From: Microbacteriaceae bacterium PS02068
GTDB taxonomy: Bacteria > Actinomycetota > Actinomycetes > Actinomycetales > Microbacteriaceae
NCBI GenBank assembly: GCA_029959325.1
Contig: JASCPF010000005.1
Coordinates: 36,449-100,448 of the forward strand
Reading direction: 5' to 3'
DNA: 64,000 bases
This document shows, one piece after another, positions 17,438 to 25,643 of this stretch; position 1 is the stretch's first letter; each line of letters opens with the position of its first letter. The position numbers and the translations under genes are program-made. Under the pieces are notes generated by a model. That model was not told where the DNA came from, did no database searches, and saw only the letters and a program-made list of their open reading frames with translations.

Positions 17438-18322
17438 TCAGGCTTCGTCGATCACGACGTCGAAGAACGCGTCGCGGGGCTGGTCGGGGTCGGGTCCGCC
17501 GCGCACGCCCGTGTCGAGAGCGTCGATGCGGGTGAGCTCGTCTGCGGTGAGTTCGAAGTCGAACACGTCGAAGTTCTGCGCGATGCGGGCCGGATTGACC
17601 GACTTGGGGATGACGGAGCGGCCCTGTTGGATGCCCCAGCGCAGCATCACCTGTGCGGGGGTCTTCGCGTGCGCGGCGGCGATGGCGCCGATGGTCGGGT
17701 CATCCATCACGCTGCGCTTGCCGTCGCCCCAGCCGGGGTAGAAGGTGATGCCGCCGATCGGGGACCACGCCTGGGTGAGGATGCCGTGCGCGGCATCCTC
17801 CTGCTGCACGTCGGGCTGGGTGAAGTACGGGTGCAGCTCGACCTGGTTCACCGCCGGGACGACCTCGGTCTCGGCGAGGAGCCGGTCGAGGTGATGGGGC
17901 ATGAAATTGCTGACCCCGATCGCGCGGACCCGACCGTCGGCGTACAGGGTCTCGAGCGCCCGGTAGGCGGCGATCGTGGTGTCGAAGCGGGTCGGCGCGG
18001 GCTGGTGCAGGATCAGCAGGTCGAGGGTGTCGACGCCGAGCTTGCCGGTCGCCTTCTCGAACGCGTGCAGGGTCTTGTCATACCCGAAATCGCTGACCCA
18101 CACCTTCGTCTCGATGAAGATGTCGTTTCGGGGCACATCTGAGCGTCGGATGCCTTCGCCGACCTCGCGTTCGTTGCGGTACGCGGCCGCGGTGTCGATG
18201 TGGCGGTAGCCGACGCGGAGCGCCTCCGCCACGGCATCGGTCGTCTCCTCGGGCGGGGATTGGAACACGCCGAGCCCGATGGTGGGAAGGGTGACGCCGT
18301 TGTTCAGGGTGAGGGTGATCAT
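17438..18322 (-). CDS. Aldo/keto reductase (2,5-diketogluconate reductase-like)
   Basis: This 294-residue aldo/keto reductase has the Asp/Tyr motif GYRHIDTAAAYRNEREVG, Lys in FIETKVWVSD, His in LLILHQPAP, and the cofactor segment VIPKSVNPARIAQN. The ATG at 18322 matches the family start and overlaps the upstream gene by 4 bases. A longer upstream frame is ignored because it lies within that gene. It belongs to the AKR5/2,5-DKG branch rather than the same branch as its downstream neighbour. Confidence 0.93.
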   Translation of the reverse strand: MITLTLNNGVTLPTIGLGVFQSPPEETTDAVAEALRVGYRHIDTAAAYRNEREVGEGIRRSDVPRNDIFIETKVWVSDFGYDKTLHAFEKATGKLGVDTLDLLILHQPAPTRFDTTIAAYRALETLYADGRVRAIGVSNFMPHHLDRLLAETEVVPAVNQVELHPYFTQPDVQQEDAAHGILTQAWSPIGGITFYPGWGDGKRSVMDDPTIGAIAAAHAKTPAQVMLRWGIQQGRSVIPKSVNPARIAQNFDVFDFELTADELTRIDALDTGVRGGPDPDQPRDAFFDVVIDEA

Positions 18323-18651
18323 GCGTTGTTCTCCTGCTCGGCGAAGACGCGCTTCGCGACGGTGATGGCCGACATGGCGCGCGGCCACCCGGCGTAGAAC
18401 GCAAGGTGGACGATCGTCTCGGCGAGCTCGTCCACGGTGAGCCCGTTCGTGCGGGCGCGACTCAGGTGGCCGGGCAGCTGCTCGGTCGAACCGTTGGAGA
18501 TGAGGGTCGCGACAGTGATCAGGCTGCGGTCACGTGGCGACAGGCCAGGTCGCTCCCAGATGTCTCCGAAGAGGACGTCGTCGGTGAGCTCAACCAGCTT
18601 GGGAGAGAAGTCGCCGATCGCCTTCTGCGCGGGGGTGAGGGTGTCGGTCAT
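18319..18651 (-). CDS. Carboxymuconolactone decarboxylase family protein
   Basis: This 110-residue all-helical CMD-fold protein has the core ITVATLISNGSTEQLPGHL followed by LTVDELAETIVHLAFYAGWP. The CxxC thiol pair of the AhpD branch is absent, so this is the 4-carboxymuconolactone decarboxylase-like branch. It is the second gene of the MFS operon, 11 bases after the transporter. Such proteins often accompany aldo/keto reductases in stress operons. The actual reaction is unknown. Confidence 0.9.
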   Translation of the reverse strand: MTDTLTPAQKAIGDFSPKLVELTDDVLFGDIWERPGLSPRDRSLITVATLISNGSTEQLPGHLSRARTNGLTVDELAETIVHLAFYAGWPRAMSAITVAKRVFAEQENNA

Positions 18652-18662
18652 GATGGTGCCTT

Positions 18663-20174
18663 TCAGACGTGGGCATGAGCGGTCGCGGATGTCGCACTGC
18701 CGGTCGCGCTGTCCACGGTAGAAGCGCGCTCCTCACGGCGGGAGGGGCTGGCAGAACCCCTCACGACCACTTGCGATGCACCGGGGCGGGTGGCGGGGAC
18801 GATGAGGGCGAGCACGACGATCAGTGCCGAGAGCAGGAAAATGCTGCCGGTGGTGAGCGCGGCGGATGCCTCGGACGTGATGACTGCGGCCGCGTCGGAT
18901 TCCCCGGCTGATGCCGCGGTGCCGACGGCGATGAGGATGCCGAGTCCGAGCGACGACCCGACCTGGTGGAACGTGTTGACGACGCCCGACGCGGCACCGG
19001 CGTCATCCGCCGTGGCGCCGCTGATGCCGAAGCTCGTCATCGGAGCGAACGCGAATCCCTGACCGGCGCCGATGAGCAGCATCGGCAGGGCGACCGCGGT
19101 CAGGTAGCCGCTGTCCAGGGTGATCCGGCTCAGCCACACCATCCCGGCCAGCGTGAGGACAGCGCCCGCGAGCAGCGTGATGGTCCCTCCGAACCGGCGG
19201 ACCAGCTGGGGAATGAACATCGCGACGACGAAGTTGACGAGCGTCATCGGCAGGAACGCGAGCCCCGCCTGCAGGGGCGTGAATCCGAGGGCTTCCTGCA
19301 GGTACTGGCTGGTGAAGAAGAAGAACCCGATCATCGCGCCCAGGTACAGCAGCCGCATCAGATATGCGCCGGTGCGAACCCGGCTGGCGAACAATCGCAG
19401 CGGCATGATCGGCTGCGCAGCGCGAGCCTCTGCGACAACGAACACCGTCAGCACCCCCGCGGCGACGACGAACCCGACGACCGTGGGGACGGTTGCCCAG
19501 CCGAACTCGGCGGCGTACAGGATCGCGAAGACAAGCGACCCGACGCCGATCGTGGAGGTGATCGCGCCGATGATGTCGAACTGGCCCGGCAGTTTCGGGG
19601 TGCGCGGGAGGAAGCGGGGCGCGAGGATCAGCATCGCGAACCCGATGGGCACGTTGATGAAGAAGCCGGCACGCCAGGAGAACCAGGATGCCGCGGCCCC
19701 GCCGACCACGAGACCCAGACTCGCCCCGATCCCGGCCGTGGCCGAATACCATGCGACGGCGCGGGTGCGCTCCTCGCCCTCGAAGCTGACCGTGATCAGC
19801 GACAGCGCCGACGGGGCGACGATCGCCGCACCGATGCCCTGCAGCCCACGCGCCGAGATGATCCACCAGCCCGCCGGCGACAGCGCGATCAGCAGCGACG
19901 CCACAGAGAACACGATCAGGCCGAAGATGAACACCGGCCTGCGGCCGAGCAGGTCGCCGGCGCGAGCGCCGAGCAGCAGCAGTCCGCCGAAGACCAGCGT
20001 GTAGGCATCCTGCACCCATGCCAGCTCCACGGACGAGAGCCCGAGGTCTGCCTGCAGGCTGGGCAGCGCGGTGAAGATCACCGAGTTGTCCAGCAGGATC
20101 ATGAAGTAGCTCACGACCACGATCGTGAGGATCGCGCCCTTCTGCAGCGCCTTGGTGGGTGTCGTGGTGGTCAT
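18663..20174 (-). CDS. MFS transporter, DHA2 (14-TM) drug efflux family
   Basis: This 503-residue multidrug-type transporter has about 14 predicted membrane segments. The first motif contains SYFMILLDNSVIFTALPSLQ, motif A is GARAGDLLGRRPVF, and there is a long hydrophobic C-terminal half. The ATG at 20174 begins the hydrophobic domain; the frame extends upstream into the regulatory region without a better start. It heads the seven-gene detoxification operon, diverges from the XRE regulator gene, and has the 22-bp box at 20236-20257 in its promoter region. Confidence 0.93.
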   Translation of the reverse strand: MTTTTPTKALQKGAILTIVVVSYFMILLDNSVIFTALPSLQADLGLSSVELAWVQDAYTLVFGGLLLLGARAGDLLGRRPVFIFGLIVFSVASLLIALSPAGWWIISARGLQGIGAAIVAPSALSLITVSFEGEERTRAVAWYSATAGIGASLGLVVGGAAASWFSWRAGFFINVPIGFAMLILAPRFLPRTPKLPGQFDIIGAITSTIGVGSLVFAILYAAEFGWATVPTVVGFVVAAGVLTVFVVAEARAAQPIMPLRLFASRVRTGAYLMRLLYLGAMIGFFFFTSQYLQEALGFTPLQAGLAFLPMTLVNFVVAMFIPQLVRRFGGTITLLAGAVLTLAGMVWLSRITLDSGYLTAVALPMLLIGAGQGFAFAPMTSFGISGATADDAGAASGVVNTFHQVGSSLGLGILIAVGTAASAGESDAAAVITSEASAALTTGSIFLLSALIVVLALIVPATRPGASQVVVRGSASPSRREERASTVDSATGSATSATAHAHV

Positions 20175-20235
20175 CGGGTTCCTTCCCACATCCCATGACA
20201 CTCCACACAGGCAGGACGCGGCAGGGACGGGTGTC

Positions 20236-20257
20236 CCAGGTACTGCCAGACCCTCCC
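20236..20257. promoter_or_regulatory. 22-bp box in the MFS/XRE divergent promoter
   Basis: This is the second copy of the box described at 14753-14774, with 20 of 22 bases identical. It lies 62 bases upstream of the MFS start and 33 bases upstream of the divergent XRE start, so one protein bound here could control both directions. The neighbouring XRE protein is the obvious candidate. Confidence 0.6.
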
Positions 20258-20289
20258 GCCCGGTCGGAGCAGCGCGTACCGTCGTGGAC

Positions 20290-21183
20290 ATGGACCACCG
20301 CAGCGAAGTGCGCGAGTTCCTCTCCACGCGCAGAGACCGCATCACCCCCGATCAGGCAGGGCTACCCGCCTATGGAGGAAATAGGCGCGTGCCCGGTCTG
20401 CGCCGCGAAGAGGTTGCGTTGCTCGCCGGGGTGAGCGTCGACTACTACACCCGCCTCGAGCGGGGCGACCTCTCCGGAACCTCCGACAGCGTCCTCGACT
20501 CTCTCGCCAGAGCCCTTCAACTCGATGAAGCGGAGTCAGCCCACCTGCACGACCTCGCGCGCACCGCCAACGCCTCACCCGGCACCCGGAAGCCCCGCAA
20601 GCGTGCAGAGGGAGTCCGGCCCAGCATCCTGCGACTACTCGACGCGATCACCGACGCACCGGCGATGCTGCGCAACAACTACTTCGATTACGTCGCCGCC
20701 AACCCACTCGGCCGCGCCCTGTACTCACCCGTGTTCGCCGAACCGGCACCCAACAGCGCCCGTTTCGCGTTCCTCAACCCGGCGGCCCCCGAGTTCTACG
20801 TCGACTGGGACAAGAACACCCAAGAACTCGTCGCGACCATGCGCGGCGAAGCCGGCCGCAACCCCTATGACAAACGCCTCACCGACCTCGTCGGCGAACT
20901 CTCCACCCGATCAGAACGCTTCCGCACCCTCTGGGCCGCGCACAACGTCCGCTACCACCGCACCGGAGTGAAACGCCTCCGGCATCCCGTCGTGGGCGAC
21001 CTCGAACTGACCTACGAAGCGTTCGACTTGCCCGCCGACCCGGGGCTGACGCTGTCGACCTACACCGCGGAACCCGGAACACCATCCGCCGATGCCCTGC
21101 GCATGCTCGCCAGTTGGGCAGCGACAAACGCAGCCCCCGCTCCCACGCAGAGCGCGGCGGCCATCGAGGGGCGCTCGGAATGA
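20290..21183 (+). CDS. MmyB-like XRE family transcriptional regulator
   Basis: This 297-residue regulator has an N-terminal helix-turn-helix (LRREEVALLAGVSVDYYTRL) and a large C-terminal MmyB-type ligand-binding domain opening near NNYFDYVAANPLGRALYSP. MmyB-type regulators in Actinobacteria commonly sit beside the oxidoreductase or efflux genes they control. The ATG at 20290 starts the HTH domain. It diverges from the MFS operon, and its stop overlaps the ATG of a truncated cupin gene. A fatty or aromatic ligand is possible. Confidence 0.92.
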   Translation: MDHRSEVREFLSTRRDRITPDQAGLPAYGGNRRVPGLRREEVALLAGVSVDYYTRLERGDLSGTSDSVLDSLARALQLDEAESAHLHDLARTANASPGTRKPRKRAEGVRPSILRLLDAITDAPAMLRNNYFDYVAANPLGRALYSPVFAEPAPNSARFAFLNPAAPEFYVDWDKNTQELVATMRGEAGRNPYDKRLTDLVGELSTRSERFRTLWAAHNVRYHRTGVKRLRHPVVGDLELTYEAFDLPADPGLTLSTYTAEPGTPSADALRMLASWAATNAAPAPTQSAAAIEGRSE

Positions 21184-21280
21184 ACATCGAACCCACCCGA
21201 CCCACGGTCAAGAGCCCCCCAGAGCAGTTCGTCGGCGACGTGTGGGTCGACGTCATCGCGGCACCCCACGAGCCCGACAT
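21180..21280 (+). pseudogene. Cupin-domain protein, truncated by repeat element
   Basis: The ATG overlaps the stop of the XRE gene (ATGA). The frame reads as the N terminus of a small cupin (MNIEPTRPTVKSPPEQF, GDVWVD, IAAPHEPD). Cupin relatives continue about 100 residues with the metal-binding His motifs. Here the resemblance stops near residue 33 and the frame runs into the 99-bp repeat and closes at 21356. The rest of the gene is not found downstream, so it is lost rather than interrupted. Confidence 0.7.
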
Positions 21281-21308
21281 CGCAATCTTCACCGAGAACC
21301 GTCACTAC

Positions 21309-21407
21309 TGTAGGTTCCCGGTCAAGGTGGCGGAGAACTCGGGGATTCCACGCTAATTGGCAGCAGTTTCGTCAGCAGGATTCCGCGCGAAATGGCAGAT
21401 CCCTACA
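21309..21407 (+). repeat. 99-bp repeat, right copy (TGTAGG...CCTACA)
   Basis: Same length and orientation as 12616-12714, 76 of 99 positions identical, with TGTAGGTTCCCG at the left and ATCCCTACA at the right. Weaker similarity continues about 30 bases to the left in both copies (for example GAACC...ACTAC), which places the element edge close to the point where the cupin reading frame loses its family resemblance. Confidence 0.75.
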
Positions 21408-21499
21408 TAAGAGTAGGAAGTCCACTTAGACTTGACGTCCGCCGCCGCCGTCCGATCGCCCGCGCGATCATCCTCCCGTGCTGGGGGTGAACGCGCGGT

Positions 21500-23029
21500 T
21501 CATGACTGGTATCCGAGCACCGTGGTCATGCCGGTCTCGGCGTGGTAGATGTTGTGGCAGTGCGCGACCCACTGGCCGGGGTTGTCGGCATCGAAGTCGA
21601 CCGTCAGGGTCTGGCCCGGGAGGATGATGGAGGTGTCCTTCCGGGGGCCGCCGTTCGCGTGCTGGTAGGTGTGGCCGTGCAGGTGGAACGGATGCCACAT
21701 CTCGGTGTCATTGCGGATCCGCAACTGCACCCGCTCCCCCCTACTGATCGCGTGCGCGTCCCGCAACGGGTCGTTCATGTCGAACCGGCGCCCATTGATC
21801 CCCCAGTCGTACGCCTCCATCCCCCCGGTCAGCGCGAGGTGCACGACCCGGTCGGGGGATGCCTGGTGCAGGGTGACGGAGGCGGTCGCGCTCAGTCCGG
21901 CAGCGGTGCCGACCCTGCCGGTGCCGAGCTCGGCGACGGGGACGTCGCTGGCCGGAGCCGTGCCAGCGGCGGTGCGAACGAGCGCGAACGCGCGATCCTG
22001 CTTGCCTTCCGCGTCGGCGACGACAGGGAACACCCCATCGTCCAGGGTGACCTGCAGGTCGTAGCGTTCGCCCATCCCGATCAGGACACTGTCGACCTCG
22101 ACAGGATCCACCGGGAACCCGTCGGTGTGGGTGATCGTCAGGGTGTGGCCGCCGATCGCGAACCGGAACGCGGTGTCGCTGCCGGCGTTGATGACACGGA
22201 TCCGCACCCGGGCACCAGGAGTGCCGGTGAATTGGGCGGGGTCGGCTTTGGGTTTGCCGTTGATGAGGTAGTGCGGGTAGTAGACGTCGCCGGCGTCGCC
22301 GCCGAGCAGGTCGGAGGTGGCGCCCATCAGCAGGTTCCCCATCCGCATGAACATGTCGCCCATCCCGCCCATGTCTCCCATGCCCTTCGAGAGGTCGGTG
22401 AGGACCTGGTCCGGGGTGGCGGTGACGCCGTCGAGCCAGTCGTCGAGGATCAGCACCCATTCGTCGTCCCACGTCACCTTCTCGTCCGGTTCGTCGATGA
22501 TGAGCGCACCGTAGAGGCCGTGGTCCAGTTGCGGGCCGACGTGGGGGTGGAACCAGTAGGTGCCCGGATGCGGGGTGACGAACTCGTATGCGAACTGTCC
22601 GCCCGGGGCGATGGGGGCTTGGGTTACCGGAGGGACCCCATCCATGTCGTTGCGGAGGGCAAGTCCGTGCCAGTGCACGGAGGTGTCCGCGTCGAGCTGG
22701 TTGCGGACGGTCGCTTTCAGCGTGTCGCCTGCGGTGAGCCGGATTACCGGGGCGGGGATACCTCCGAACGCCCAGGTGGCGGCGGCGGTACCGGCCAGGT
22801 CGAGCGTGGTGGGGGCGGCGGTGAGGTCGACGGTGGTGACTCGGCCGGTGCCGCCACGGTTCTTCTCCGTGCCGGACACCGCTGCGCCGGTGGGTGTCAC
22901 CCATTGCGGCGCGGGGGTGCAGGAGGCGAGCACGGCTGCCGCGACGGCGCCCAGTCCGAGTCCGAGCACACCTCGTCGGGTCAGCAGCATCGGGGAGGAC
23001 GGTGTGGGAGAGAGCGGACGGTCAGGCAT
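21500..23029 (-). CDS. Multicopper oxidase, Tat-exported lipoprotein
   Basis: This 509-residue multicopper oxidase has a twin-arginine signal ([20 protein letters not shown]) followed by the lipobox Cys. All copper-site motifs are present: [28 protein letters not shown] and [13 protein letters not shown] Met-rich insert ([20 protein letters not shown]) near the middle is typical of copper-tolerance (CueO/CopA-like) oxidases. It probably oxidises Cu(I) on the outer face of the membrane. It is the last gene of the minus-strand copper operon and overlaps the ATPase gene by 8 bases. Confidence 0.93.
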   Translation of the reverse strand: MPDRPLSPTPSSPMLLTRRGVLGLGLGAVAAAVLASCTPAPQWVTPTGAAVSGTEKNRGGTGRVTTVDLTAAPTTLDLAGTAAATWAFGGIPAPVIRLTAGDTLKATVRNQLDADTSVHWHGLALRNDMDGVPPVTQAPIAPGGQFAYEFVTPHPGTYWFHPHVGPQLDHGLYGALIIDEPDEKVTWDDEWVLILDDWLDGVTATPDQVLTDLSKGMGDMGGMGDMFMRMGNLLMGATSDLLGGDAGDVYYPHYLINGKPKADPAQFTGTPGARVRIRVINAGSDTAFRFAIGGHTLTITHTDGFPVDPVEVDSVLIGMGERYDLQVTLDDGVFPVVADAEGKQDRAFALVRTAAGTAPASDVPVAELGTGRVGTAAGLSATASVTLHQASPDRVVHLALTGGMEAYDWGINGRRFDMNDPLRDAHAISRGERVQLRIRNDTEMWHPFHLHGHTYQHANGGPRKDTSIILPGQTLTVDFDADNPGQWVAHCHNIYHAETGMTTVLGYQS

Positions 23030-25643
23030 GTTCGGGCTCCTTCTGCATGGTCGTCGCAGCGGGCGCCTGGGCGGGCAGGCGGAGCCGCTTGAGGAGGAGG
23101 GCGTTGACGGCGACGATCACGGAGGAACCGGACATCGACAGGGCGGCGATCTCCGGGGACAGCATGATCCCGAACGCCGGGTAGAACACGCCAGCGGCGA
23201 TGGGGAGGGCGGCGGCGTTGTATCCGATGGCCCAGCCCAGGTTCTGCCGCATCTTTCGCAGTGTGCCCTTGCCGATCTTGAGTGCGATCGCAACATCGAG
23301 CGGGTCCGAGCGCATCAGGACCACGTCGGCGGTCTCGATGGCGACGTCGGTGCCGGCGCCGATCGCGATGCCGAGGTCGGCCTGGGCGAGGGCGGGGGCG
23401 TCGTTGACGCCGTCGCCGACCATCGCGACCTTCTTGCCCGTCTTCTGCAGCTCGGCGACCTTCGCGGACTTGTCCTCGGGGAGCACATCCGCGATCACGG
23501 TGTCGATGCCGAGGAGAGCGGCGATCCGGTCGGCGGTGGGCTTGTTGTCCCCGGTGAGCATTGCGACCTCGACGCCCTGCTCGTGGAGAGCGTCGATCGC
23601 GGTCTTTGCGGTGTCCCGGGGTGCGTCGGCGAGACCGATGATCCCGGCGACTTGCCCGTCCACGGCGAACAGGATCGCGGTGCGGCCGGACCCAGCCAGG
23701 TCCTGCTGAGCGGCCTGCACCCCGCTGATGTCGATCCCCTCCCCGGTGAGAAGGCGCGGGTTGCCGAGGACGACCTGTCGACCGTCGACGGTGGCGATCG
23801 CGCCCTGCCCGGTGACGTTTCGGAACGCGGTCGCGGTGCGACGGGGGACGTCGCGGGCGTCGGCGTAATTCACGATCGCTTTCGCCAGAGGATGCTCGGA
23901 TTCCCGCTCCAACGCGACCGCGAGGGAGAGAGTCTCGAGGTCGTCGCCGCCGACGGGGATGTAGTCGGTGACCTCCGGCTCCCCCTTGGTGAGGGTGCCG
24001 GTCTTGTCGAACACGACCGTGTCGATGTGGGCGGCGGTTTCGATCCCGGAGGCGTTCTTGAACAACACGCCCCGTTTCGCGCCGAGCCCGGTGCCGACCA
24101 TGATCGCCGTCGGGGTGGCGAGGCCGAGCGCGTCGGGGCAGGTGATGACGACGACGGTGATAGCGAACAGGATCGCCATCGGGATTGCAGCGCCGGCGAG
24201 CAGCCACACCAGGAAGGTGAGGGTGCCGCCGATCAGGGCGACCAGGACGAGCCAGAACGCTGCCCGGTCGGCGAGGCGCTGCCCGGGGGCTTTGGAGTTC
24301 TGCGCCTCTTGCACGAGCTTCACGATCTGCGCCAACGCCGTGTCCGAGCCGACTTTGGTGGCTGTGACGCGGAGGGTGCCGACGGTGTTCACGGTCGCTC
24401 CGATCACCTCCGACCCGGGCGCTTTGTCCACCGGCATGGACTCGCCGGTGACCATCGACTCGTCCACCTCGGACTCTCCGGATTCCACGACACCGTCGGT
24501 GGGGATCTTGGCCCCCGGCCGCACCAGCATCAGATCCCCCGGGACGACCTCGCTGGTGGGGATCTCGACCTCCTGCCCGTCACGGATCACGACCGCCTGC
24601 GAGGGTGCGAGCTCCAGGAGGGTGCGGATGGCGTCGTTCGCGCCGCCGCGGGCGCGCATCTCCACCCAATGCCCCAGCAGCACGAAGGTGGCAAGCACCG
24701 TGGCGGCTTCGTAGAACACTTCACCGCCGCCGGTGAGGGTGACCGCGAGGGAGTACAGCCAGCCGGCGCCGACACCGACCGCGACGAGCACCATCATGTC
24801 GAGGGTCTTCGCGCGCAGCGCCCGGTAGGCGCCGTCGAAGAAGATCCACGCCGAGTAGAAGATCACCGGCAGCGACAGGATCAGCATGAACACGTCATCG
24901 CGCAGCCCGAACGGTGCCGGCACCTCGAATCCGATCACCTCCCGCCCGATCGGAGACCACAGGGTGATCGGGATCGACAGGATCAGCGCGACCAGGAACC
25001 GGTTGCGCATGTCGCGGATCATCGCGTCCATCGACATCCCGCCGTGATGCCCACCGTGGCCCATCATCTCCTGCGCACTGTGACCCGACGCTGCACCATG
25101 ATCGTGCCCACCCGCGGCCGCGGTGTGACCGGCGTGCTCGACGTGGTGACCGGCATGCTCACCGTCATCCGCCGTCGCCGACGGGGCGTGCGTGTGGTCG
25201 TGGCCAGCGGCGTGATCGTGGACGGGGTCGTCGTGATAGCCCGCAGGACCCTTATTGCCCGCGTGGCTGGCGTGACCCGTGGCATCCGTGTGGCCCTCGT
25301 GCGCGTCGTGACTCGCGTGCGGTTCTTGTGCGCCCTCAGCTGCGGGGCCGTGGTGGGCGCTGTGGTCGTGCGCACCCTCGTCGTGCGGGTCGTGCGCGGG
25401 GTCGCAGATATGGTCGGGGACGGACTGGCCGGCGCAGTGATACCCGCAGTCGATGACCCACTGCTGCAGGTGCGCGACCGAGGTGGTCTCGGGGTCGTAG
25501 GTGACGGTCGCGGTCTGCGAGACCGGGTTCGCGTCCACGGCGATCACCCCGGGTTGGCGGCTCAGGTGGGCTTCGGTGACGTTCTTGGAGGTCGCGCGGA
25601 TCATGCCGCTGACCTGCAGGGTCACGGTTCTGGTGTCGCTCAT
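23022..25643 (-). CDS. P1B-type copper ATPase with His-rich N terminus and CPD motif
   Basis: This 873-residue heavy-metal ATPase has three parts. An HMA-like domain at residues 1-70 reads [10 protein letters not shown] where CxxC is expected. A roughly 110-residue His/Asp-rich region (about 80-195) comes next. The P-type core follows, with the TGES actuator motif, transmembrane Cys502-Pro503-Asp504, the phosphorylated Asp546 in DKTGT, HPLAKAI and [11 protein letters not shown] replaces the CPC or CPH of well-studied copper pumps. Export of Cu(I) or Cu(II)/Ag is likely. Overlaps with phosphoketolase (4 bases) and the oxidase (8 bases) show tight co-translation. Confidence 0.93.
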   Translation of the reverse strand: MSDTRTVTLQVSGMIRATSKNVTEAHLSRQPGVIAVDANPVSQTATVTYDPETTSVAHLQQWVIDCGYHCAGQSVPDHICDPAHDPHDEGAHDHSAHHGPAAEGAQEPHASHDAHEGHTDATGHASHAGNKGPAGYHDDPVHDHAAGHDHTHAPSATADDGEHAGHHVEHAGHTAAAGGHDHGAASGHSAQEMMGHGGHHGGMSMDAMIRDMRNRFLVALILSIPITLWSPIGREVIGFEVPAPFGLRDDVFMLILSLPVIFYSAWIFFDGAYRALRAKTLDMMVLVAVGVGAGWLYSLAVTLTGGGEVFYEAATVLATFVLLGHWVEMRARGGANDAIRTLLELAPSQAVVIRDGQEVEIPTSEVVPGDLMLVRPGAKIPTDGVVESGESEVDESMVTGESMPVDKAPGSEVIGATVNTVGTLRVTATKVGSDTALAQIVKLVQEAQNSKAPGQRLADRAAFWLVLVALIGGTLTFLVWLLAGAAIPMAILFAITVVVITCPDALGLATPTAIMVGTGLGAKRGVLFKNASGIETAAHIDTVVFDKTGTLTKGEPEVTDYIPVGGDDLETLSLAVALERESEHPLAKAIVNYADARDVPRRTATAFRNVTGQGAIATVDGRQVVLGNPRLLTGEGIDISGVQAAQQDLAGSGRTAILFAVDGQVAGIIGLADAPRDTAKTAIDALHEQGVEVAMLTGDNKPTADRIAALLGIDTVIADVLPEDKSAKVAELQKTGKKVAMVGDGVNDAPALAQADLGIAIGAGTDVAIETADVVLMRSDPLDVAIALKIGKGTLRKMRQNLGWAIGYNAAALPIAAGVFYPAFGIMLSPEIAALSMSGSSVIVAVNALLLKRLRLPAQAPAATTMQKEPEHA

